Shown here piece by piece: positions 38,010-47,691 of a stretch of DNA of 64,000 nt (the first letter of the stretch is position 1; each line of letters begins with the position of its first letter). The notes below the pieces were generated by a model, which saw only the letters and a program-made list of their open reading frames with translations, was not told the DNA's origin and searched no databases. Source of the DNA: Comamonadaceae bacterium ALPHA2B (GTDB lineage Bacteria; Pseudomonadota; Gammaproteobacteria; Burkholderiales; Burkholderiaceae_C). The DNA lies in NCBI GenBank assembly GCA_005503065.1, contig SCOE01000021.1, positions 33,323-97,322 of the forward strand. The letters run 5' to 3'. Position numbers and translations under genes: made by a program.

Positions 38010-38759
38010 TCAGATCACCTTGGCTTCGTTCTTCAGCTTGTCGACCAGGGCGGCCACGTCGGCCACCTTCACGCCGGCGCCGCGCTTGGGCGGCTCGGCG
38101 ACCTTGAGGGTCTTCAGGCGCGGCTTGACGTCCACGCCCAGGTCCTCGGGCTTGACGGTGTCCAGCTGCTTCTTCTTCGCCTTCATGATGTTGGGCAGCG
38201 TGACGTAGCGCGGCTCGTTCAGGCGCAGATCGGTGGTGACGACCGCCGGCAGGCTCAGGGAGAGGGTTTCGAGGCCGCCGTCGACTTCACGCGTGACGCT
38301 GACCTTCTCGCCCGCAACCTCGACCTTGGAGGCGAAGGTGGCCTGCGGCAGCTCGGCCAGGGCGGCGAGCATCTGGCCGGTCTGGTTGGCGTCGTCGTCG
38401 ATGGCCTGCTTGCCCAGGATGACGAGGCCGGGCTGTTCCTTGTCGACCAGGGCCTTGAGCAGCTTGGCGACGGCCAGGGGCTGGAGCTCTTCGGTGGTCT
38501 CGACCAGGATGCCGCGGTCGGCGCCGATGGCCATCGCGGTGCGCAGCGTTTCCTGGCACTTGGCATCGCCGCAGCTGACGGCGATCACCTCGGTCACGGC
38601 GCCCTTTTCCTTCAGGCGCACCGCTTCTTCCACGGCGATCTCGTCGAACGGGTTCATGCTCATCTTCACGTTGGCGATGTCCACGCCCGATTGATCGGAC
38701 TTGACGCGAACCTTGACGTTGTAGTCGACGACCCGTTTGACGGGGACCAGAACTTTCAT
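38010..38759 (-). CDS. etfB: Electron transfer flavoprotein beta subunit
   Basis: A 249-residue partner of EtfA. It starts [20 protein letters not shown]. The signature region [24 protein letters not shown] sequence (here [20 protein letters not shown]) and the C-terminal recognition segment are present, with [23 protein letters not shown] typical of EtfB. It binds AMP and docks the dehydrogenases. It is first in the etfB-etfA-acyl-CoA dehydrogenase group. Confidence 0.97.
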   Translation of the reverse strand: MKVLVPVKRVVDYNVKVRVKSDQSGVDIANVKMSMNPFDEIAVEEAVRLKEKGAVTEVIAVSCGDAKCQETLRTAMAIGADRGILVETTEELQPLAVAKLLKALVDKEQPGLVILGKQAIDDDANQTGQMLAALAELPQATFASKVEVAGEKVSVTREVDGGLETLSLSLPAVVTTDLRLNEPRYVTLPNIMKAKKKQLDTVKPEDLGVDVKPRLKTLKVAEPPKRGAGVKVADVAALVDKLKNEAKVI

Positions 38760-38913
38760 TGGTTGGACTCCATGGATTTGCGAAAGAGGTAGCCGCGGGG
38801 CGCTCGAGGGCCGGGGCAACGGATCATTCTAGGTTCGGGCCTCGCGGCGGACTGTCCATTTCGATCACCGCCGTGCCAGCCACCAGAAAAAGAACGATCG
38901 TGCTTTTTTACGA

Positions 38914-40203
38914 TTATAGGGCAGTGCCCTGTCCCGGCACCGATGGCCGACCTTCGGGCAGGGATTCGACGCGCACCACGCGCTGCGGATACGGAATGTC
39001 GATGCTCGCGGCGCGCAGGCCTTCGACGATCGCGATGTTGATGGCAGAGCGCAGGTTGTCCTTGCCCTTGTCGGGATCGCGCACCCAGAAATGCAGCGTG
39101 AACTCCAGCCCGTCGGGCGCGAAGTTGGTGAGGAAGGCCACCGGCGCCGGCTCGCCCATCACGCGCGGCTGCGCCTTCGCCGCCTCGCAGAGGATGGACT
39201 GCACCTGGCCCACGTCGCTGTCGTAGCCGACCACGATGCTGGTCGTGATGTTGAACTTGAGGTCGGCCAGCGAGAGGTTCTCGACCCGGCTCGTGATGAT
39301 CGACTCGTTGGGCACGATCGCCTCGCGGCCGTTGCCGGCGCGGATGAGCGTGTAGCGCGTCTTGATGTCGGTGATGCGGCCCTCGAAGGTATCGACCTTC
39401 ACGTTGTCGCCGATGCGGATGGAGCGCTCCAGCAGGATGACGAAGCCGCTCACGTAGTTGGCCGCCAGCTTCTGCAGGCCGAAGCCCAGGCCGACCCCGA
39501 GCGCGCCGCCGAGCACCGACAGCGCCGTGAGGTCCACCCCCACCGCCGAGAGCGCGAACAGCAGGCCGATGAGCAGCAGGAAGGCGCGCACCGCGTTCGA
39601 TGCCACTTTGCGCATCGACAGGTCCGACACCGCCTCGCTGAGGATGCGCTTCTCGATCGTCGCGGCGATCCACAGCGCGATGACCAGCACCACGCCGGCC
39701 GAAAGGGTGCCCTCGAACACGGTGCGCACGCTCACGCGCGTCTTGCCGAAGCCCAGCGTGATCTCGTCCAGTTCGGCCAGCACCGGCGGCAGCAGGCCGA
39801 CGATCCAGAGCACCGCACCGATCCAGGCCAGCCAGGAGATCGTGCGTTCGACCAGCCGCACCAGCGCCGAGGTGGGGAACACCGCGCGCAGCACCCGCGC
39901 GAAGAGGCGGATCGCCACCAGCGCCACGAACACCGACACCGCGATGCGCAGCACCAGCACGGGCTGAAAGCTGAGCACGCCGCGGCGTGCCAGGTCGGTC
40001 AGCACGAGCGCCAGCAGCGGGAACAGCAGGCCGTCGAAGGTGCGTTCTCCGAACCAGACCGAGTCCTTGGGCTGGTCGCGGCCGAACCAGCGGCTGACGC
40101 CCCAGGCCGCTGCCACGCAGGCCACCAGCACGGCGATCTCGATCCAGAAGCTGCGCGCGTCGATCTGCTGCAGCCGCAGCAGGAAACCGTTCCAGTCCAT
40201 CAT
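38914..40203 (-). CDS. MscS-family mechanosensitive channel
   Basis: A 429-residue inner-membrane channel. Several N-terminal membrane segments (about 20-190) precede the pore helix ALSVLGGALGVGLGFGLQKLAANYVSGFVILLERSIRIGD (near residue 232), which matches the MscS TM3 and beta-domain junction. The following VEGRITDIKTRYTLI-type beta domain (here TFEGRITDIKTRYT) and the cytoplasmic C-terminal domain complete the fold. It releases solutes on osmotic downshock. The N-terminal extension makes it larger than E. coli MscS. An ATG one codon downstream is an alternative start. Confidence 0.93.
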   Translation of the reverse strand: MMDWNGFLLRLQQIDARSFWIEIAVLVACVAAAWGVSRWFGRDQPKDSVWFGERTFDGLLFPLLALVLTDLARRGVLSFQPVLVLRIAVSVFVALVAIRLFARVLRAVFPTSALVRLVERTISWLAWIGAVLWIVGLLPPVLAELDEITLGFGKTRVSVRTVFEGTLSAGVVLVIALWIAATIEKRILSEAVSDLSMRKVASNAVRAFLLLIGLLFALSAVGVDLTALSVLGGALGVGLGFGLQKLAANYVSGFVILLERSIRIGDNVKVDTFEGRITDIKTRYTLIRAGNGREAIVPNESIITSRVENLSLADLKFNITTSIVVGYDSDVGQVQSILCEAAKAQPRVMGEPAPVAFLTNFAPDGLEFTLHFWVRDPDKGKDNLRSAINIAIVEGLRAASIDIPYPQRVVRVESLPEGRPSVPGQGTAL

Positions 40204-40224
40204 CCCTTCAGCCGGCCCGTTCGG

Positions 40225-41181
40225 TCACAGGTCGGCCAGCACGCGCACGTGGGCTTCCACGCTGCGGGCCAGCGCGTCGAGGTGGTAGCCCCCTTCGAGC
40301 AGGGACACGATGCGGCCCTTGGCATGGCGATTGGCCACGTCGCGGATGCGGCTCGTGATCCAGGTGAAGTCGTTCTCGTTGAGGCCCAGTTGGCCGAGCT
40401 CGTCCTCGCGGTGCGCGTCGAAGCCCGCGCTGACGAAGAGCATCTGCGGCTTGAACTCCTCCAGCCGCGGCATCCAGATGCACTCGATCATCTCGCGCAC
40501 GTCCATGCCCTTGGTGTAGGCCGGAATGGGCACGTTCACCATGTTGGCGGCCGGGTGCTCCGTGCCGCTGAAGGGATAGAAGGGATGCTGGAAGATGCCG
40601 ACCATCAGCACGCGCGGGTCGTTCGAGAGGATGTTCTCGGTGCCGTTGCCGTGGTGCACGTCGAAGTCGACCACCGCCACGCGCGAGAGCCCGTGCTGCT
40701 CCAGCGCATGCCTGGCCGCGATGGCCACGTTGTTCAGGAAGCAGAAGCCCATCGCCTGCTCGCGGCAGGCGTGGTGGCCGGGCGGACGCACGGCGCAGAA
40801 GGCGTTGGCGAGTTCGCCGCGCATCACCGCGTCGGTCGCCGCGATGGCCGCGCCGGCCGCACGGCGTGCCGCCAGGAGCGTGCCACGGCTCAAGGCGGTG
40901 TCGGGGTCGAGCTGCGCATAGGCCGGGCCGCCGACGGATTCGTCCGCCACCAGCCGCTGGTTCAGCGATTCGAGGTGTTCGAGGTGCTCGGCCGTGTGGG
41001 CGCGGGTGATTTGCGCCAGGCTGGCCAGCGGGATGTCGTCATGCCGCTCGAGCGCGTCGGCCACGCCGGTGAGAAGCAGCCGGTCCTCGATGGCATCGAG
41101 CCGCTCCGGGCACTCCGGATGCCCCCGGCCCATCTCGTGCTTCCAGAAATCGCGATGGATGTAGTAACCGGTGGGTGCCAT
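40225..41181 (-). CDS. Histone-deacetylase-family zinc hydrolase
   Basis: About 318 residues of arginase/deacetylase fold. Active-site motifs are RPPGHHA (paired His), VVDFDVHHGNGTEN (zinc Asp and His) and SAGFDAHREDELG (zinc Asp). In bacteria such enzymes remove acetyl groups from polyamines or other small acetylated amines, or act on acetoin-linked targets. The substrate here is unknown. I chose the ATG at 41181 (start of APTGYYIHRDFWKHEMG); in-frame ATGs at 41199 and 41256 are possible. It is divergent from the MoxR gene. Confidence 0.92.
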   Translation of the reverse strand: MAPTGYYIHRDFWKHEMGRGHPECPERLDAIEDRLLLTGVADALERHDDIPLASLAQITRAHTAEHLEHLESLNQRLVADESVGGPAYAQLDPDTALSRGTLLAARRAAGAAIAATDAVMRGELANAFCAVRPPGHHACREQAMGFCFLNNVAIAARHALEQHGLSRVAVVDFDVHHGNGTENILSNDPRVLMVGIFQHPFYPFSGTEHPAANMVNVPIPAYTKGMDVREMIECIWMPRLEEFKPQMLFVSAGFDAHREDELGQLGLNENDFTWITSRIRDVANRHAKGRIVSLLEGGYHLDALARSVEAHVRVLADL

Positions 41182-41246
41182 GTCTCGGAGGCGGTGCATG
41201 ACCTCACTCGGCGCGGGGGCCGCAGGCCATGCGGTATCGTTTGCAT

Positions 41247-42179
<933 letters not shown>

Positions 42180-42192
42180 ACGCCCCCCGCCC

Positions 42193-43164
42193 ATGAATCC
42201 ATCGGCCGCACTGCGCCAACGCATCGACGGCTGGTTCCTTTCGCGCCGCCCGCCCTCGGACCAGATCGCGCTCACCCAGCGCAACGTCTACATCGTGCCC
42301 ACGGCGGCGGGCTGGATGCTGGGCGCAACGCTGCTCGTGCTGCTGGTCGCGTCGATCAACTACCAGCTCAACCTCGGCTACCTGCTGACCTTCCTGCTGG
42401 CCGGCAGCGTGGCTGTGGGCATGCACGTGTGCCATGCCACCCTGCGTGGCCTTGCTATGCATTTAATAGCGCCCGACGCCCACTACGCGGGCGCTGCGGC
42501 CGTTTTTCGCGTCGTGCTGCACAACGAGCGACGGCGCGCGCGCTACGGCATCGGGCTGGCGGTGCGCGGCAGCGGCCACTGGGCCTGGACCGACGTGCCG
42601 GCCCAGGGCACGGCCACCGTGGAGATCGCCTTCCAGCCGCCGCGGCGCGGCCTGCACCCGGTGCCGGTGCTGACGGCCGAGACCCGCTTCCCGCTGGGCA
42701 CCTTCCGCGTCTGGACCGTCTGGCGGCCGGCCGCGAAGATGATGGTCTACCCCGCGCCGGAAGCCCCCGCGCCGCCGCTGCCGCCCGGGGAGCCGCGTGA
42801 GGGCGACGCCATCGCCGCCGCCACGACGCAAGGCGCCGGCGAATACGACGGCGTGCGCCCGTACCGGCGCGGCGACCCGCTCAAGCTCGTCGTCTGGAAG
42901 AAGGCCGCCCGCGCCCAGGCCGCGGGCTCCGACGAGCTGGTGAGCCGTGATGCCGAGCAGGCCCAGCGGCACGAGCTCTGGCTTGACGCCCAGGCCACCG
43001 GCCTGGCGGACCTGGAAGGCCGCATCTCGCGCCTCACGGCCTGGGTGCTGCAGGCCGACCGGCTCGGGCTGGACTACGGCCTGCGCATCGGCACCCGCAC
43101 GGTCGCGCCGGCGCAGGGCGAGGCGCACAAGCGCGTCTGCCTGGAGGTGCTGGCCACATGCTGA
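42193..43164 (+). CDS. DUF58-domain membrane protein
   Basis: A 323-residue protein with two N-terminal membrane helices (about 38-80) and the DUF58 domain, whose core GVRPYRRGDPLKLVVWKKAAR lies near residue 225. It works with MoxR and the transglutaminase protein in a poorly understood envelope system. Residues about 87-105 (LAMHLIAPDAHYAGAAAVF) are encoded by an in-frame copy of the 56-bp repeat (42452-42507), so that surface strand seems to be repeat-derived. It overlaps the next gene by seven bases. Confidence 0.9.
   Translation: MNPSAALRQRIDGWFLSRRPPSDQIALTQRNVYIVPTAAGWMLGATLLVLLVASINYQLNLGYLLTFLLAGSVAVGMHVCHATLRGLAMHLIAPDAHYAGAAAVFRVVLHNERRRARYGIGLAVRGSGHWAWTDVPAQGTATVEIAFQPPRRGLHPVPVLTAETRFPLGTFRVWTVWRPAAKMMVYPAPEAPAPPLPPGEPREGDAIAAATTQGAGEYDGVRPYRRGDPLKLVVWKKAARAQAAGSDELVSRDAEQAQRHELWLDAQATGLADLEGRISRLTAWVLQADRLGLDYGLRIGTRTVAPAQGEAHKRVCLEVLATC
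42452..42507. repeat. 56-bp stem-loop repeat, copy 4, inside DUF58 gene
   Basis: It reads TTGCTAT-N9-AGC-N7-GCCC-N7-GGGCGCTGC-GGCC-N2-TTTT, identical in spacing to the intergenic copies. It lies wholly within the DUF58 coding sequence and keeps the frame open. Confidence 0.75.
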
Positions 43165-45209
43165 CCCCGCCGGCCACGCTGCGGCGCGAGATGCCGCGCG
43201 ACACCCGCGACACGCTCTTCCTGCTGGGCGTGATCGCGCTCATCGTGCTGCCCCAGACACCCAACCTGCCCCTGTGGTGCATCGGCCTGACGGCCGTGGT
43301 GCTGCTCTGGCGCGGCGTGCTGGCCGTGCAGGCACGGCCGCTGCCCAACCGCTGGTGGCGGGTGGCGCTGCTGGCACTGGCGCTGGCCGGCACCTTCGCC
43401 AGCTACCGCACGCTGCTTGGCAAGGACGCAGGCGTGACGCTGGTGGTGGTGCTGCTGGCGCTCAAGACGCTGGAGCTGCGTGCGCGGCGCGACGCCTTCG
43501 TCGTCTTCTTCCTGGGCTTCTTCGCGATGCTCACGAACTTCTTCTATTCGCAGTCGCTCGCCACCGCTTTCGCGATGCTGCTGGCACTGCTCGGGCTGTT
43601 GACCGCGCTGGTCAACGCGCACATGCCGGTGGGCCGGCCGCCGCTGTCGCAGGCCGCACGCACCGCGGGCTGGATGGCGCTGGCCGGCGCGCCGATCATG
43701 CTCGCGCTGTTCATGCTCTTCCCGCGGCTGGCGCCGCTGTGGGGCACGCCCAACGACAACATGACCGGGCGCACCGGCCTGTCGAACACGATGCGCGTGG
43801 GTGCCATCGCGCAGCTGGCGCTGGACGACGGCATCGCGGCCCGCATCCGCTTCGACGGCGACATCCCGCCGCCGCGCGACCGCCTGTATTTCCGCGGCCC
43901 GGTGCTGTCGAACTTCGACGGCCGCGAATGGACCGCGCCGCCGCCTTGGGAGCGCGGCTTCCTGCCCGCCAACCTGCGCGTGCGTGGTGAGCCGGTGCGC
44001 TACGCGGTGACGATGGAGCCCAGCAACCGGCCCTGGCTGCTCACGCTCGACGCGGCACGCGATGCGCCCGAAGTGACCGGCCTGCGCGTGTCGCAGACGC
44101 CCGACCTGCAGTGGTTCACCAGTCGCCCCATCGGCGACCTGCTGCGCTACCGCGTCGAGAGTTATCTCGACTTCGACAGCGGCCCGACGCGCCGCCTGCC
44201 GGGCCTGCAGGTCTACACCGCGCTGCCGCCGGGCGGTAATCCGCGCACCGTCGAACTCGCCGGGCAGATGGCCGCCGAGGCCCGCGTTGCGGCGGCCGGC
44301 ACCGACTTCGTGCCCCTGCTGGTGCGGGCCGCGCAGCAGCGCCTGCGCACCGGCGGCTACAGCTACACGCTGGACCCCGGCGTGTACGGCGACCAGACGG
44401 CCGACGAATTCTGGTTCGACCGCAAGGCGGGCTTCTGCGAGCACATCGCCTCGGGCTTCGTGGTGCTGATGCGGGCCGCCGGCGTGCCGGCGCGCATCGT
44501 CACCGGCTTCCAGGGCGGCGAACTCAACGGCGTCGATGGCTACTGGACCGTGCGCAACAGCGATGCCCATGCCTGGGCCGAGGTCTGGCAAGAAGGCCGC
44601 GGCTGGGTGCGCGTCGATCCCACGGCCTCGATCTCGCCCGACCGCATCGGCCAGTTCCGGCGCCTGGCGCCTGCGCCGGGCTTCCTCGCCGGCGCCGTGG
44701 GGGCGATGAGCCCCACCCTCGTGCAGGACCTGCGCGCCGCCTGGGAGGCCGTCAACAACGGCTGGAACCAGTGGGTGCTGAACTACACGCAAAGCCGCCA
44801 GCTCGACCTGCTGAAGAACCTGGGCTTCGACAGCCCCAGCCTGGCCGACCTGGCATACGTGCTGCTGCTGTTGCTGGTGGCGGCCAGCCTGGGCGGCGCG
44901 GCCTGGACGCTGTGGGAGCGCAGCCGCGTCGACCCCTGGCTGCGCCTGCTGGCCGAGGCGCGCAAGCGGCTCGCGCGCGCGGGCATCGCCGTGCCGCCGA
45001 ACGCCGCCCCGCGCCACATGGCGGACCAGCTCGCAGCCCGCTTCGGCGCCGAAGCCTGCGCCGCGCCGCGCGACTGGCTGCTGCGCCTGGAGGCGCAGCG
45101 CTACGCCCGCCAGCCCGACGCCGGCCTGCCGGCGCTGCGTGCGGAGCTCCGTCGCCTGCGCTGGCCCGTGGCGCCGGGCCGGGCAAGCGTGGCCTCATCC
45201 ACGGCCTGA
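43158..45209 (+). CDS. TgpA-type membrane transglutaminase
   Basis: A 683-residue protein with about six N-terminal membrane helices (DUF3488, residues 20-190), then a periplasmic transglutaminase core. The catalytic triad is Cys in FDRKAGFCEHIASGF, His in RNSDAHAWAEV and Asp in WVRVDPTA. One further membrane helix (LADLAYVLLLLLVAASLGGAA) and a short C-terminal cytoplasmic DUF4129-like tail follow. Related TgpA of Pseudomonas is essential, probably in envelope maturation. It forms an operon with moxR and the DUF58 gene. Confidence 0.93.
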   Translation: MLTPPATLRREMPRDTRDTLFLLGVIALIVLPQTPNLPLWCIGLTAVVLLWRGVLAVQARPLPNRWWRVALLALALAGTFASYRTLLGKDAGVTLVVVLLALKTLELRARRDAFVVFFLGFFAMLTNFFYSQSLATAFAMLLALLGLLTALVNAHMPVGRPPLSQAARTAGWMALAGAPIMLALFMLFPRLAPLWGTPNDNMTGRTGLSNTMRVGAIAQLALDDGIAARIRFDGDIPPPRDRLYFRGPVLSNFDGREWTAPPPWERGFLPANLRVRGEPVRYAVTMEPSNRPWLLTLDAARDAPEVTGLRVSQTPDLQWFTSRPIGDLLRYRVESYLDFDSGPTRRLPGLQVYTALPPGGNPRTVELAGQMAAEARVAAAGTDFVPLLVRAAQQRLRTGGYSYTLDPGVYGDQTADEFWFDRKAGFCEHIASGFVVLMRAAGVPARIVTGFQGGELNGVDGYWTVRNSDAHAWAEVWQEGRGWVRVDPTASISPDRIGQFRRLAPAPGFLAGAVGAMSPTLVQDLRAAWEAVNNGWNQWVLNYTQSRQLDLLKNLGFDSPSLADLAYVLLLLLVAASLGGAAWTLWERSRVDPWLRLLAEARKRLARAGIAVPPNAAPRHMADQLAARFGAEACAAPRDWLLRLEAQRYARQPDAGLPALRAELRRLRWPVAPGRASVASSTA

Positions 45210-45256
45210 GCGGGGATCGCGCCGGCGCATGCGCCGCGCGCGGGCACAATCCGCCC

Positions 45257-46342
45257 ATGCCTCGCCTGCGCCCGCTTCAGCCCCTGCCGATTGCTCTTCT
45301 TTTCATAGCGCTCTGTGCCCACCTGGCGCCGGCTGCAGCCCAAAAAGCCTCGAAAACCAAGGCGGTGAACACGGTCCGCGGCGGCGCTTCCTACGCCACG
45401 CGCGAGGACGCGATGCAGTTCGCCGACGAGATCGCCCGTCGCCGCAACCTCGACCCGGCCTGGGTGCGCGCCACGATCGGCAGCGCGAGGATGCTGAACA
45501 ACGTGCCGCGGCTGATGCTGCCCGCGCCCGGCGGCACGCGCAAGAACTGGGCGGTGTACCGCAGCCGCTTCATCGACCCGGTGCGCATCGCGGCCGGCCA
45601 GCGCTTCTGGCGCGACAACGCCGACACGCTGGCCCGCGCCGAACGCGATTTCGGCGTGCCGCCCGAAATCGTCGTCGGCATCATCGGCTTGGAGACGATC
45701 TACGGCCGCAACATGGGGAGCTTCCGGGTACTCGACGCGCTGGCCACGTTGAGCTTCGACTTCCCCGACGCGCACCCGCGCGCCGAGCAGCGCCGCGCCT
45801 TCTTCCGCGAGGAGCTGGAGAGCTTCCTCTCCACCAAGAGCCGCACGCACGAGGACCCGACGCGCCCGCTGGGCAGCTATGCCGGCGCGATGGGCATGCC
45901 GCAGTTCATGCCCAGCAGCATCGCCAAGTACGCGGTCGACTACGACGGCGACGGCCGCATCGACCTGGTGAGCAACCCCACGGACGTCATCGGCTCGGTG
46001 GCCAACTACTTCAAGTCCTTCGGCTGGCAGCGCGGCATGGCGGCGACCTACCCGGTGCGGCTGGCGCCCGACGCGCGCATGCCCCTGCTGCTCGAGAAGG
46101 ACATCCTGCCGAGCTTCAGCGCCGACAGCTTCGTCGCCGCCGGCGCGCAGCTCGATGCCGAGGGCACCCGCCACCCCGGGCTGCTGGCGCTCATCGAATT
46201 GCAGAACGGTGCCGATGCGCCGGCCCAGTACGTGGCCGGCACGCAGAACTTCTACGTCATCACGCGCTATAACTGGAGCAGCTACTACGCCATGTCGGTG
46301 CTCGACCTCGGCAACGAGATCAGGGCCGCGATGGCGCAGTGA
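45257..46342 (+). CDS. mltB: Lytic murein transglycosylase B
   Basis: A 361-residue periplasmic enzyme that cleaves peptidoglycan with formation of anhydromuramic ends. The family motifs are GIIGLETIYGRNMGSFRVLDALATLSFD (catalytic Glu in GLETIYG) and AGAMGMPQFMPSSIAKYAVDYDGDG. A signal peptide covers residues 1-28. It has no lipobox Cys, so it is probably soluble, unlike E. coli MltB. Codons 12-30 of the signal peptide lie in a 56-bp repeat copy. CACAAT stands six bases before the ATG with no SD, so a leaderless mRNA is likely. Confidence 0.93.
   Translation: MPRLRPLQPLPIALLFIALCAHLAPAAAQKASKTKAVNTVRGGASYATREDAMQFADEIARRRNLDPAWVRATIGSARMLNNVPRLMLPAPGGTRKNWAVYRSRFIDPVRIAAGQRFWRDNADTLARAERDFGVPPEIVVGIIGLETIYGRNMGSFRVLDALATLSFDFPDAHPRAEQRRAFFREELESFLSTKSRTHEDPTRPLGSYAGAMGMPQFMPSSIAKYAVDYDGDGRIDLVSNPTDVIGSVANYFKSFGWQRGMAATYPVRLAPDARMPLLLEKDILPSFSADSFVAAGAQLDAEGTRHPGLLALIELQNGADAPAQYVAGTQNFYVITRYNWSSYYAMSVLDLGNEIRAAMAQ
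45291..45346. repeat. 56-bp stem-loop repeat, copy 5, in mltB signal peptide
   Basis: It reads TTGCTCT-N9-AGC-N7-GCCC-N7-GCCGGCTGC-AGCC-N2-AAAA. The 5' part and all spacings match the family; the end has AAAA where other copies have TTTT. It encodes IALLFIALCAHLAPAAAQ, the hydrophobic core and cleavage region of MltB. Confidence 0.55.
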
Positions 46343-46349
46343 GCCGACC

Positions 46350-46982
46350 ATGGGCGTACCACTTCACCTCACCACGGTCCTGCGCCCGCCCTGGGACGCC
46401 GCGTGGCACGCGCTCGGGCGCCAACCCTCGCCGGGCCTCTTCGAAGCGCTGATGCGGCGCTACGCCGAGCCTCATCGCCACTACCACACGCTGCAGCACC
46501 TGGCCGAATGCCTGGACGGCTTCGAGCAGGAACGCGCGCAGGCCGCGCGGCCGGCCGAAGTCGCGCTCGCGCTCTTCTTCCACGACGCGGTCTACGAGCT
46601 GCAGGCGAGCGACAACGAGGCGCGCAGCGCCGACTGGGCGCGCGATGCCCTTCGCGGCGCAGGCGTGCCTGACGACGCGGCCGCGCGCGTGCACGCCCTG
46701 GTCATGGCCACGCTGCACGACGCGCAACCCACCGACGCCGATGCGCAACTGCTCGTGGACATCGACCTGTCCATCCTCGGCGCGCCGCCGGAGCGCTTCG
46801 CGGAATACGAACGGCAGATCCGCCGCGAGTACGCCCATGTGCCGCCCGAGGTGTTCGAGCCGCGGCGCAAGGGCATCCTGGGCCGCTTCCTGGCACGCGA
46901 GCCGCTCTACCAGACGCCGGGCGTGCGGGCGCGCTGCGAGGCGCAGGCCCGCATCAACCTGCGGCAGGCCGTCGGCGCCTGA
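46350..46982 (+). CDS. HD-domain predicted metal-dependent hydrolase
   Basis: A 210-residue helical protein of the HD superfamily (COG4339-like). The metal-binding pattern is HYHTLQHLAECLDGF (His), ALALFFHDAVYE (HD), VMATLHDAQ and LLVDIDLSILG. Substrate is unknown; related proteins are called predicted HD phosphohydrolases. It begins eight bases after mltB, so the two are probably co-transcribed. Confidence 0.85.
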   Translation: MGVPLHLTTVLRPPWDAAWHALGRQPSPGLFEALMRRYAEPHRHYHTLQHLAECLDGFEQERAQAARPAEVALALFFHDAVYELQASDNEARSADWARDALRGAGVPDDAAARVHALVMATLHDAQPTDADAQLLVDIDLSILGAPPERFAEYERQIRREYAHVPPEVFEPRRKGILGRFLAREPLYQTPGVRARCEAQARINLRQAVGA

Positions 46983-46995
46983 GGCCGGCGCACTT

Positions 46996-47562
46996 CTAGC
47001 CTGTCTCCCGCTGCGCCTGCCAACGGGCCAGCACGCGCGCCTGCGGGCCGACCACCAGTCCCTCCCCCATGGCCGGCACCTCGCCGGTCAGCGCGGTGAT
47101 GTTGACCTGGTGGGTGACCCACACCTCGAAGCGCCGCGGCGGGATGGCGGCCAGCGCGTCGCGCAGCGCCTGCGTGGCGGACGGCGACAAGGAGGGCGAA
47201 TCGAAGGTGGAATCGAGCGGTGGCCAAGGCACCGAACCGCCGAACGCCAGTTGCGCCGTGTCGATGCCACGGCACCACGCACTGCTGCGCACGGCCTGCG
47301 GGCGCAACCCGGCCGCAGCGAACCAGCGGCCCACGGCGCGGGCGTCTTCCCGGCCGGCCTCGCTCAGGTTGCGCTGCGTGCTGCACTCGCCCAACCGGAA
47401 ACCGGGCGGGTCGCCAACGCCCGGCTCGGTGCGCGCATGCCGCAGCAGCAGCACGCAGCCGCCCTGGCGCAGGGCCTGCACAGCCGGGTCGTGTTCGGAA
47501 GCCAGCGGCGTACATCCTGCGCCGGCCAGCGCCAGGCCCAGGAGAAAAGGTCGACGTTGCAT
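46996..47562 (-). CDS. Histidine-phosphatase lipoprotein
   Basis: A 188-residue protein with a lipoprotein signal (LLGLALAGAGC, lipidated Cys at about residue 17) and a histidine-phosphatase domain. It has the RHG-like motif LLLRHARTEPG, the downstream RSSAWCRGIDTAQLAFG and the second His in VWVTHQVNITALTG. It is likely anchored in the envelope and hydrolyses a phosphoester there. An upstream in-frame ATG at 47586 is less likely because the lipobox would lie too deep. It converges on the HD gene. Confidence 0.88.
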   Translation of the reverse strand: MQRRPFLLGLALAGAGCTPLASEHDPAVQALRQGGCVLLLRHARTEPGVGDPPGFRLGECSTQRNLSEAGREDARAVGRWFAAAGLRPQAVRSSAWCRGIDTAQLAFGGSVPWPPLDSTFDSPSLSPSATQALRDALAAIPPRRFEVWVTHQVNITALTGEVPAMGEGLVVGPQARVLARWQAQRETG

Positions 47563-47691
47563 GCGGCACCTCGTACTGGGGCCCACTGTCGCAGCAATCC
47601 TGCGCCGCCCGCCGCTTGACCCGCGTCATGCCAGGGCCAAGCGCGACCGGAACCCCGGGACCCGGCGACGCGCGGCAGTGGCCGCAGCGCC

